NCBI GenBank assembly: GCA_035691285.1
Contig: DASSJI010000220.1
Location: 1 to 6,378, forward strand
Length of the DNA: 6,378 nt
Source of the DNA: DATFEN01 sp035691285
Lineage (GTDB): Bacteria > Acidobacteriota > Vicinamibacteria > Fen-336
Direction of reading: 5' to 3'
Part shown: piece after piece, positions 1-5,220 of the stretch
Layout of the letters: the number at the start of each line of letters is the position of its first letter
How positions within the stretch are numbered: position 1 is the first letter of the stretch
Notes under the pieces: generated by a model
The model's database searches: none
Seen by the model: the letters and a program-made list of their open reading frames with translations, nothing else
Told to the model about the DNA's origin: nothing
Made by a program: the position numbers and the translations under genes

Positions 1-25
1 CCCGCTGAAAACACTGCGGCAGCCC

Positions 26-445
26 TCAATGGACCAGTCCATCGATCGCGTCCACGACCAGCATCGTGCCCACCGCGAGCTTCACGACGTCGCCGTCGAT
101 CACGCCGTAGCGGTAGCCCGGCGGCGCCACGCCGATCCGCACGCTGAGCTCGGTGGGCACGTCGCGGATCACGACGTCGGTCGGGCACGGGCGGCCCACC
201 GTGTAGCGCTTCTTCGCCTGGCCCGGAGGCAGGCAGCCGTTGTTCTTCTTCGCCAGGCCCGGGGGACAGTGGCCCCGGCCGTGCTTGCCGACGAAGTAGT
301 CCTGGACGGCGTGGCGTTGCTCGGGCGCGAACACCACGGTCACGTCCACGTCGGCGCGGCCCTTCTCCTTCTTCTTGTCCGGCTTGCCAGCAAGGACGGG
401 CGAGGCGACGACGGCGAGGAGCGCGAGAGCGACGACTCGTCGCAT
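26..445 (-). CDS. Small exported RcnB-like protein with twin PPGxAKK units
   Basis: Secreted or periplasmic protein of 139 residues. Residues 1-19 form a signal peptide (Arg-Arg, hydrophobic core, cleavage after VLA). A Lys-rich stretch follows at 21-30. At 59-82 lie two 12-residue units, CPPGLAKK (60-67) and CLPPGQAKK (71-79), and a third Cys is at 87. The C-terminal part reads APPGYRYGVIDGDVVKLAVGTMLVVDAI (107-134, split by function: a PPGYRY turn, then a hydrophobic strand). The PPGxAKK, PPGYRY and VxDAI order resembles the RcnB family, named for a periplasmic nickel/cobalt homeostasis protein of E. coli, but most members are uncharacterised and no metal role can be claimed here. The ATG at 445 is preferred because GGAGG lies 5 bases upstream; a GTG at 457 overlaps that ribosome site. 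It is the last gene of the minus-strand group. Gene confidence is high, family assignment moderate. Confidence 0.8.
   Translation of the reverse strand: MRRVVALALLAVVASPVLAGKPDKKKEKGRADVDVTVVFAPEQRHAVQDYFVGKHGRGHCPPGLAKKNNGCLPPGQAKKRYTVGRPCPTDVVIRDVPTELSVRIGVAPPGYRYGVIDGDVVKLAVGTMLVVDAIDGLVH
209..265 (-). repeat. Two-copy direct repeat inside the RcnB-like gene
   Basis: Positions 209-229 and 245-265 match at 19 of 21 bases and are offset by 36 bases, exactly 12 codons. They encode the two Pro-Pro-Gly-x-Ala-Lys-Lys units of the RcnB-like protein. The in-frame period and near identity at DNA level point to a local tandem duplication, or to strong constraint on both units. Confidence 0.7.
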
Positions 446-450
446 GGGAT

Positions 451-455
451 CCTCC
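451..455 (-). promoter_or_regulatory. Ribosome binding site that sets the RcnB-like start
   Basis: On the minus strand GGAGG stands 5 bases before the ATG at 445. The in-frame GTG at 457 lies across this site, so initiation at the ATG is far more likely. Confidence 0.6.
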
Positions 456-482
456 ACGGAGATTCTCGCGCAAGAAGCGGCA

Positions 483-956
483 TTACGCGAGCCTCCGCTC
501 GAGGAATCGGGCGCCGGGCACAGGATTCGGACGATAGGGCGGGATCTCGACGAAGCCCAGCGCCTCGTAGAGCGCGATGGCCCCCTTCATCGACGGAAGG
601 GTGTCCAGGCGCATCCGCGCGTAGCCCCTCCGTCGCGCCCTCCCGATGAGGGCCAGGACGAGGCGTCGCCCCAGGCCGAGGCCGCGGAAGCGAGGGCGGA
701 CATAGAGGCGCTTCATCTCGCAGACCCGGCTGCCGAGGGGACGCAAGGCGACGCATCCCGCCGGGACGCCGTTCACGCGACAAAGGAGGAGCGCTCCTCG
801 GGGCGGCGCGTACTCCCACGGCAGGCCGGCGAGCTCCTCGTCGAAGTGCTGGAAGCCGAGGTCGACGCCGAGGGAGCCCGCATACTCCGCGATCAGCCGG
901 CGCGCGGTCGCGAGGGAACGGGCATCCGCCACGGCGCGGATCGAGAGCCGGGGCAT
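483..956 (-). CDS. GNAT-family N-acetyltransferase
   Basis: Cytoplasmic acyltransferase of 157 residues, expected to move an acetyl group from acetyl-CoA to an amine; the substrate is unknown. The acetyl-CoA binding motif A is clear: the strand CEMKRLYVRP (79-88) leads into R89-x-x-G92-x-G94-x-G96-R, the pyrophosphate-binding loop, followed by a helix (97-110). Motif B is RMRLDTLPSMKGAIALYEALGF (114-135), ending in the usual Tyr130 and Leu-Gly-Phe. The tail, with PYRPNPVPGA (140-149), is typical of a widespread single-domain GNAT subfamily. Length is normal for that subfamily. The ATG at 956 shares its A with the TGA stop of the upstream membrane protein gene (TGATG), which suggests translational coupling; no good Shine-Dalgarno is visible. 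A GTG directly upstream (959) is possible but lacks support. Start confidence is moderate, family confidence high. Confidence 0.9.
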   Translation of the reverse strand: MPRLSIRAVADARSLATARRLIAEYAGSLGVDLGFQHFDEELAGLPWEYAPPRGALLLCRVNGVPAGCVALRPLGSRVCEMKRLYVRPRFRGLGLGRRLVLALIGRARRRGYARMRLDTLPSMKGAIALYEALGFVEIPPYRPNPVPGARFLERRLA

Positions 957-2560
957 CACGGCTCGGGCGCCCGAGCGCGGCGCGCGGGCCGCAGCTCGGG
1001 ATGGCCGTTGAACCAGGATACGGAGGAGCCCTCGCGGCCCACCTCCGCGCTCGGCGGCTCGAAGTCATAGAAGACGACGGCGGCCCCGGCACGCTCGCGG
1101 CGCCAGGAGCCCCCGGCGCGTCGCAGGCTCTCTTCGAAGGACTCCGGCGTGGGAAGGTCGGATGGGACTCCGGGCGTCAGCACCCAGGCCACGGGTCTCG
1201 CGGACCGCACGCGCTCGAGATAGGGAAGCGAAAGGCGCGGGAAGCGCTCGTTCCAGGGCTGCGACACGACGAGGGCTTCGCGGCTCTCGAACGTGATGCG
1301 ATACGCCGTCTCGTACGAGGCGAAAGCGTGCCCGATGCCGTGCTCCTCCAGGAGGCGCCTGGCCGGCCCGAGATCGGGCGTGTTGTAGGGCGCCCGCGTC
1401 CGGTCCGCCGCGCGCCAGGCCCCGAGCAGCTGCCCGGCGCCCGCCGCATGGACGGCGAGCATCCCCGCGAGCGCGTACCTCGCCGCCGGGCCCCTCGCGG
1501 CCGCGGCGGCGCCGACCACCGCCGCCAGGGGAACGTAGAGCGGCGTGAGAAAGCGCACCGTGTGGGCGTGGGAGCGGAGCGGGATCGGGAAGAAGACGAC
1601 GGTCAGGGCCGCGGCCGCCAGCGCGAGCCGGCCGGCCGCGCTGCGGCGGCCGATCGTCGCACCGCGGGCCGCCATGCCGATCCAGAGCAGCACCGACGGG
1701 ATGGCCAGCCAGGGCGGCGCATCGAGCCGCCGCTCCAGATCCGGCACGACGGGCGCGCCCGCGCCGAGGAGGGCGCCCAGGGGAAGGTGAAGCTGGGGGA
1801 GCAGCGCGAAGAAGTGCTCGCTCCAGGACACGCGCGGGCTGGACAGCCGCACGATGGTGAAGACCTGCCCGTCGAGGACCGCGCGAACCCACATCGGTGC
1901 GCTCGCGACGAGGAGGCCCGCCGCTGGCGCGAGGAGCGCGGCGCGGCTGCGGCGGGCGAGGGGCGCCAGGGCGATCGCGCCCGCGACCACGGCGCTCGCG
2001 GACATCAGGTGGGTCCAGAGGGCCAGGCCGGCGAGAGCTCCCCAGGCTGCTCCGAGAGCGGTCGTCGGCAGCCCGGACTCGGCGCGGCTTCGCAGCTCCA
2101 GCGCGAGGAGGAGCAGGAGCCCGCAGAGCGCGAGGGTGGCCGGGTAGAGCGGCGGCGGCAGCGACGCCATCAGCAGGAGGTACGCCGGCGGACACGCGAC
2201 GACGAGGGCGGCCGGCAGCGCGGCGCGCGGATCGATGCGCGCCGCGAGCGCCCAGGCCAGCGGAACGAGGGACAGGGACAGGGCGAAGTAGGCGAGCCGG
2301 ATGGCGGCGACGCCCGCGCCCAGCGCGACTGCCGGCGCCACGAGCCAGCTCTCGAGCGGGGAGCCGTAGGGCTGGCCCCAGAAGGTCGTCGACGAGAACG
2401 GGTGCAGGGCCATCAGGCCCACGATCGCCGTGTCGGCGTCCGCGGGCGCGCGCCACGCCTCGATCCAGAAAGGGAGCCGGACCAGGATGGCCACGGCCAT
2501 CGCCATCAGCAGGCGGGCGCGCCGCGGCGCCGTCCCTGCGACCTGCTGCGTGGGCTCCAC
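956..2560 (-). CDS. Multi-spanning membrane glycosyltransferase-like protein (GT39/ArnT type)
   Basis: Inner-membrane protein of 534 residues. It has an N-terminal membrane segment (about 17-33), then a periplasmic loop with DADTAIVGLMALHPF (41-55) and WGQPYGSPLE (61-70). About eight or more further hydrophobic segments lie between 70 and 380, and a soluble domain fills about 390-534. The acidic DxD-like pair D41/D43 after the first membrane helix, the GQPYGSPLE motif and HTVRFLTPLYVPL (333-345) are the layout of GT-C enzymes of the PMT/ArnT superfamily, which transfer sugars from polyprenyl-phosphate donors. Donor and acceptor cannot be inferred. The C-terminal domain (SYETAYRITFESRE at 415-428) looks like the periplasmic part of such proteins. 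GTG at 2560 is the first possible start before an in-frame stop, but its ribosome site is poor (GCAGG abutting it); ATGs at 2506 and 2500 are alternatives and would leave the first helix intact. It heads the leftward group and its stop overlaps the GNAT start. Confidence 0.82.
   Translation of the reverse strand: MEPTQQVAGTAPRRARLLMAMAVAILVRLPFWIEAWRAPADADTAIVGLMALHPFSSTTFWGQPYGSPLESWLVAPAVALGAGVAAIRLAYFALSLSLVPLAWALAARIDPRAALPAALVVACPPAYLLLMASLPPPLYPATLALCGLLLLLALELRSRAESGLPTTALGAAWGALAGLALWTHLMSASAVVAGAIALAPLARRSRAALLAPAAGLLVASAPMWVRAVLDGQVFTIVRLSSPRVSWSEHFFALLPQLHLPLGALLGAGAPVVPDLERRLDAPPWLAIPSVLLWIGMAARGATIGRRSAAGRLALAAAALTVVFFPIPLRSHAHTVRFLTPLYVPLAAVVGAAAAARGPAARYALAGMLAVHAAGAGQLLGAWRAADRTRAPYNTPDLGPARRLLEEHGIGHAFASYETAYRITFESREALVVSQPWNERFPRLSLPYLERVRSARPVAWVLTPGVPSDLPTPESFEESLRRAGGSWRRERAGAAVVFYDFEPPSAEVGREGSSVSWFNGHPELRPARRARAPEP
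961..976. repeat. Perfect 16-bp palindrome before the GNAT start
   Basis: GCTCGGGCGCCCGAGC reads identically on both strands. It lies in the last codons of the membrane protein gene, 4 bases from the GNAT ATG. In mRNA it could form a GC stem covering the place where a ribosome site should be, so GNAT translation may depend on ribosomes arriving from the upstream gene. In DNA it could be a dimeric protein site. Chance occurrence in such GC-rich sequence is also plausible. Confidence 0.55.
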
Positions 2561-2685
2561 CCTGCGCGGCTGACGATAGCACGGGCGCCGACAGGGATGC
2601 TATTAGCTGATTCGATGGCAGACGTTATAAGAATGAATTGGACTAGGGAGTAGGCCGCTGCGTAGATTGGCGGGAAGGGGGGACG
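2561..2685. promoter_or_regulatory. Divergent intergenic region with candidate promoters
   Basis: This 125-base gap separates the leftward membrane-protein group from the rightward HAD gene and should hold promoters for both. An AT-richer island (about 2597-2645) stands out from its GC-rich surroundings. On the plus strand TATAAG (2626-2631) matches the -10 consensus at 5 of 6; 17 bases before it TTAGCT (2603-2608) is a weak -35. On the minus strand the same palindromic core TTATAA (2625-2630) gives TATAAC (2629-2624), also 5 of 6, but without a recognisable -35. No operator-like repeat was seen. Confidence 0.4.
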
Positions 2686-3483
2686 ATGCAGCGACTCCAC
2701 CTGTTCGCCAGCGACTTCGACCAGACACTGAGCTTCAACGACTCCGGACACGTGCTGAGCGAGATCCTCGGGATCGCCGGGTTCGCCGAGCGCGTGGCCG
2801 GCCTCTCGCGCATCAACCTGGTGCAGCAGGGGGGCGAGCTGGCCTACCTGATCCTCCACGATCCCGAGTTCCGGCGCGTCCGGCGCGAGCATCTCGTCGA
2901 GGCGGGCCGGCGCATACGCCTCAAGGGGAACGTTCGGCTCCTCGCAGAGCTCCTGCAGGGCGGGATCGAGGGACACAACTTCGCGTTCTACGTCGTGTCG
3001 GCGGCGCCTGAAGAGGTGATCCATTCGGCGCTCGCCGGCATCGTCGCGCCGGACCGCGTCTTCGGCTCGCGCTTCCGCTATCACGACGGCACGGGAGAGG
3101 TCGAGTCGATCGTCCGCGTGCCGGCCGGCTACGGGAAGGTGGCGGTCCTCGAGGAGATCCAGGCGAGTCTCGGCGTCGGCCCCGACCACGTGGTCTACGT
3201 CGGCGACGGCAGCTCGGACGTGCATGCGATGCTGCACGTGAACCACCGCGACGGCTTCACCATCGCCGTTTCCGAGTCGCGCCTGATCGCGCCGATCGCG
3301 CGGCGGACGGTGCTGAGCGACGACGCGTCGAGCACGCTGGTGCCGGTGCTGGAGGAGATCGCCGGCTGGGGCCCGGCCCGCATCCGCGCGCTCTTCGAGG
3401 CGCACGGCCTGGCGATCCGCGAGTGGGACAAGATGCGGACGGACCGGGTCACCGTGCGCGAGGGGGCGGCGGCCCCGGGGTAG
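2686..3483 (+). CDS. HAD-superfamily (subclass IB) phosphatase-like protein
   Basis: Cytoplasmic hydrolase of 265 residues carrying all four HAD motifs. Motif I is D10-F-D12-Q-T14, the nucleophile and acid/base aspartates. Motif II is the Ser at 105 in YVVSAAP. Motif III is K151 in GYGK. Motif IV is GDGSSD (173-178), which binds Mg2+. The helical cap between motifs I and II (about 18-95) places it in subclass IB, alongside phosphoserine phosphatase and MtnX-like enzymes. Gln13 sits where Gly is usual in DxDGT. The substrate cannot be told from sequence: the cap does not match SerB closely enough for me to name it. The last 40 residues (about 225-265) form a charged tail beyond the core. ATG at 2686 has a strong purine-rich ribosome site, GGAAGGGGGG, ending 3 bases upstream. 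It is transcribed away from the membrane-protein group, and 69 bases separate it from marR. Confidence 0.85.
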   Translation: MQRLHLFASDFDQTLSFNDSGHVLSEILGIAGFAERVAGLSRINLVQQGGELAYLILHDPEFRRVRREHLVEAGRRIRLKGNVRLLAELLQGGIEGHNFAFYVVSAAPEEVIHSALAGIVAPDRVFGSRFRYHDGTGEVESIVRVPAGYGKVAVLEEIQASLGVGPDHVVYVGDGSSDVHAMLHVNHRDGFTIAVSESRLIAPIARRTVLSDDASSTLVPVLEEIAGWGPARIRALFEAHGLAIREWDKMRTDRVTVREGAAAPG

Positions 3484-3517
3484 CTCCCGCCCACGCGAAA
3501 ATCACGTACGCGCCCGC

Positions 3518-3546
3518 TTGACAGAACGGGTAAGCGGCTGCACTAT
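3518..3546 (+). promoter_or_regulatory. Candidate sigma-70 promoter of marR, leaderless
   Basis: A perfect -35 box TTGACA (3518-3523) is followed after 17 bases by CACTAT (3541-3546), which keeps the important A at position 2 and T at position 6 of the -10 box. TATACA at 3544-3549 is a better -10 match but would need a 20-base spacer. With the 17-base spacing, transcription would start at about 3553, the A of the marR ATG. No Shine-Dalgarno precedes that ATG. An imperfect palindrome, GCTGCACTATACAGC (3537-3551; 5 of 7 pairs), covers the -10 and could be the autoregulatory operator. Confidence 0.55.
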
Positions 3547-3552
3547 ACAGCT

Positions 3553-3981
3553 ATGAAGGAACAGCCCGGCGAGGAATCGCTGGCCTATCAACTACTTGCG
3601 ACTGCCGCCTACGTCGAGGAAAGGCTCGAGGCGGCCCTGGAGCCGGTCGGACTGTCGCTCGCGAAGTTCGGCGCGCTCGCCCGGTTGGTGGCGGCAGGCG
3701 AGCCGCTTCCGCTCGGAACACTGGCCGAACGGTGCGCGTGCGTCCGCTCGAACATCACACAGCTCGTCGACCGCCTCGAGGCCGAGAAGCTGGTGGTCCG
3801 CGCCGCAGATCCCCACGACCGGCGGTCGGTCCGTGCCGAGCTCACCGAGCAAGGAAAGTCGCGTCACGCGGCAGGCCTGCAGGCCTTGGAAGATGCTGAG
3901 AAACAGCTATTTGCGCCGGTTCCCCAGGAGCGGCGCGAGGAGCTGCTGCGGCTCCTTCCGGCGCTTCGCGAGCAGGTCTGA
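3553..3981 (+). CDS. MarR-family winged-helix transcriptional regulator
   Basis: Cytoplasmic dimeric DNA-binding protein of 142 residues, a typical MarR length. The N-terminal dimerisation helix is about 8-31, then GLSLAKFGALARLVA (33-47). The helix-turn-helix runs from about 54 to 80, with ERCACVRSNITQLVDRLE (59-76) spanning the turn and recognition helix. The wing carries the hallmark DPHDRRSVRAELT (86-98). The C-terminal helices (104-142) complete the dimer interface. Cys61 and Cys63 flank the start of the recognition helix. MarR proteins usually repress their own gene and a neighbouring efflux or detoxification gene and release DNA on binding a phenolic ligand or on oxidation; the RND unit immediately downstream is the natural candidate target, which is inference. 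The ATG lacks a ribosome site but fits the family's N-terminus; translation is probably from a leaderless transcript. Confidence 0.92.
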   Translation: MKEQPGEESLAYQLLATAAYVEERLEAALEPVGLSLAKFGALARLVAAGEPLPLGTLAERCACVRSNITQLVDRLEAEKLVVRAADPHDRRSVRAELTEQGKSRHAAGLQALEDAEKQLFAPVPQERREELLRLLPALREQV

Positions 3982-3992
3982 GCGCGTTTTTT
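3967..3992 (+). terminator. Candidate intrinsic terminator at the end of marR
   Basis: CGCG (3967-3970) pairs with CGCG (3983-3986), and CA (3973-3974) with TG (3979-3980). Two A/G mismatches lie between the pairs and the loop is GGTC. Six T residues (3987-3992) follow immediately. An alternative stem pairs GCGCT (3961-3965) with AGCGC (3981-3985). The structure overlaps the marR stop codon. It would separate marR from the pump genes or weaken read-through. The stem is short and interrupted, so strength is uncertain. Confidence 0.45.
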
Positions 3993-4091
3993 CACGGATC
4001 ATAGTTCAGTGCTGCATCGTCTATAGCCAACGGATGTCAAGGATCCAGAAGTCGCCGTTGTCCCCGTCAAGTCGAAGGGAGATTGCCCCTC
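3993..4091 (+). promoter_or_regulatory. Upstream region of the RND efflux unit
   Basis: These 99 bases are less GC-rich than the genes and should contain the pump promoter if the terminator before it works. TATAGC (4022-4027) could be a -10, but no good -35 lies at the right distance (TCATAG at 3999). CATAGTTCAGT (4000-4010) resembles, on the opposite strand, a stretch over the marR -10. The ribosome site AAGGGAG (4075-4081) ends the region. Confidence 0.35.
4075..4081 (+). promoter_or_regulatory. Ribosome binding site that sets the adaptor start
   Basis: AAGGGAG lies 10 bases before the ATG at 4092, a good distance. An in-frame TTG at 4083 is only one base beyond this site and so is an unlikely start. 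Confidence 0.65.
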
Positions 4092-5219
4092 ATGCGTAAG
4101 CGGATGCTCGTGATGCTGGCCGGCGCGGTCGCGTTCGTCGCCGTGATCAGCACGCTGAAGTTCCGTCAGTTCCAGGCGGCGGCCGCCCAGGCGGCGTCGT
4201 TCCAACCGCCCCCGGAAGCGGTGACCACCGTCATCGCGCGGCATGACGAATGGCCGGCGACCCTCGAGGCCATCGGCAGCGTCGCGGCGGTCCACGGCGT
4301 GACCGTGGCTGCGGACCTGCCGGGCCTGGTCGCGCACATCGCCTTCGACTCCGGCCGCACCGTCGGGGCGGGCGAGGTGCTCCTCCGCCTGGATGCGCGG
4401 CAGGAGGAGGCCCAGCTCGCTGCGGCCCTCGCGCAGCTCGAGCTGGCTCGGCTGAACCTCCAGCGGAGGCGTGGCCTGGTCGACGAGGGCATCGTGTCGC
4501 AGGCGGACTACGACACCGCGGTCGCGGAGCACAAGCAGGCCGAGGCGAAGGTCGGGGAGATCCGGGCGACGATCGAGCGGAAGAACATCCGCGCTCCCTT
4601 CTCCGGCCTCCTGGGCATCCGCCAGGTGAACCTGGGCCAGTACCTGTCCGGCGGGGACCCGATCGTGCCGCTGCAGTCCCTGAACCCGATCTACGTCAAC
4701 TTCGCCGTGCCCCAGCAGGAGGCGGCGAAGCTGCGCGTGGGCGGCGAGGTGCACGTGAGCGCCGAGGGCCTGACGGGCGTGGAGTTCAAGGGGAAGATCA
4801 GCGCCATCGACTCGATCGTCGACGCGGCGACGCGGAACCTGCAGGTGCAGGCGACCTTCGCGAACGCCGACGGACGCCTGCGGCCCGGCATGTTCGTGCA
4901 GACCCAGGTGGTGACCGGGGCAACGAGCCGGGTCGTGACGCTGCCGGCCTCGGCCATCAGCTACGCGCCGTACGGCGACTCCGTGTTCGTCGTCGCGGAC
5001 ATGAAGGGCCAGACCGGCCAGGGCTACCGCGGGGCGCGCCAGCAGTTCGTGAAGCTGGGCGGCTCGCGCGGCGACCAGGTGGCCGTCGTTTCCGGCGTGA
5101 GCCAGGGCGACGAGATCGTGAGCTCTGGCGTCTTCAAGCTCCGCAACGGCGCCGCCGTCAAGGTCAACAACGAGATCCAGCCCGGCAACGACCCCGCGCC
5201 CCGTCCCGAGGACAACTGA
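4092..5219 (+). CDS. RND efflux periplasmic adaptor (membrane fusion protein)
   Basis: Adaptor of 375 residues linking an RND pump to an outer-membrane channel. Residues 1-4 (MRKR) and a hydrophobic segment (5-22) form a signal anchor; there is no lipobox Cys, so it is not a lipoprotein and is probably held by its uncleaved N-terminal helix. The first barrel/lipoyl half-motif is VAADLPGLVAHIAFDSGRTV (72-91) with GEVLLRLD (94-101). The alpha-hairpin spans about 102-164, and RAPFSGLLGIRQVNLGQYL (167-185) is the classic second lipoyl half-motif. The beta-barrel is about 195-275, including RLRPGMFVQTQV (262-273). The membrane-proximal domain (about 278-355) ends with VVSGVSQGDEIVSSGVFKLRNG. This matches the MexH/AcrA type HlyD-family adaptors. 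The stop codon lies one base before the permease start, so the two are co-translated. Substrate cannot be inferred. Confidence 0.95.
   Translation: MRKRMLVMLAGAVAFVAVISTLKFRQFQAAAAQAASFQPPPEAVTTVIARHDEWPATLEAIGSVAAVHGVTVAADLPGLVAHIAFDSGRTVGAGEVLLRLDARQEEAQLAAALAQLELARLNLQRRRGLVDEGIVSQADYDTAVAEHKQAEAKVGEIRATIERKNIRAPFSGLLGIRQVNLGQYLSGGDPIVPLQSLNPIYVNFAVPQQEAAKLRVGGEVHVSAEGLTGVEFKGKISAIDSIVDAATRNLQVQATFANADGRLRPGMFVQTQVVTGATSRVVTLPASAISYAPYGDSVFVVADMKGQTGQGYRGARQQFVKLGGSRGDQVAVVSGVSQGDEIVSSGVFKLRNGAAVKVNNEIQPGNDPAPRPEDN
5208..5211 (+). promoter_or_regulatory. Ribosome binding site of the RND permease
   Basis: GAGG inside the last codons of the adaptor gene lies 9 bases before the GTG at 5221. 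It supports that GTG as the true start, as does the conserved family N-terminus that follows. Confidence 0.55.
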
Positions 5220-5220
5220 G

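Noticed and set aside
2..23. Short inverted repeats (CCGC/GCGG, GCTG/CAGC) just past the end of the RcnB-like gene
   Set aside because: Arms of only 4 bases, no T run in the leftward direction, and the window edge removes the context.
340..1092. Open frames on both strands (340-1092 minus, 375-1070 plus, 29-649 plus) across the GNAT and RcnB-like genes
   Set aside because: Low-complexity Arg/Pro/Ala translations that overlap two genes with recognisable motifs, a signal peptide and a good ribosome site.
1001..2653. A 550-codon open frame on the plus strand, and a 505-codon frame at 1065-2582 on the minus strand, across the membrane protein gene
   Set aside because: Both are Arg/Gly/Ala/Pro-rich translations with no domain or hydrophobic pattern, the usual result of reading GC-rich codons out of frame. 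The 534-residue frame at 956-2560 has clear membrane segments and family motifs.
2597..2653. An 18-codon open frame (MLLADSMADVIRMNWTRE) in the divergent gap, possibly a leader peptide
   Set aside because: Its ATG has only CAGGG directly abutting it, it lies upstream of the predicted rightward transcription start, and there is no attenuator-like structure after it.
3464..3492. Possible terminator after the HAD gene: GGGCGG pairing with CCGCCC around an inner CCCCGGGG
   Set aside because: The stem is plausible but no T run follows, so intrinsic termination is not supported; GC-rich sequence forms such stems easily.
4083..4091. TTG at 4083 as the adaptor start, adding three residues
   Set aside because: It lies almost on top of the ribosome site AAGGGAG, while the ATG at 4092 is properly spaced.
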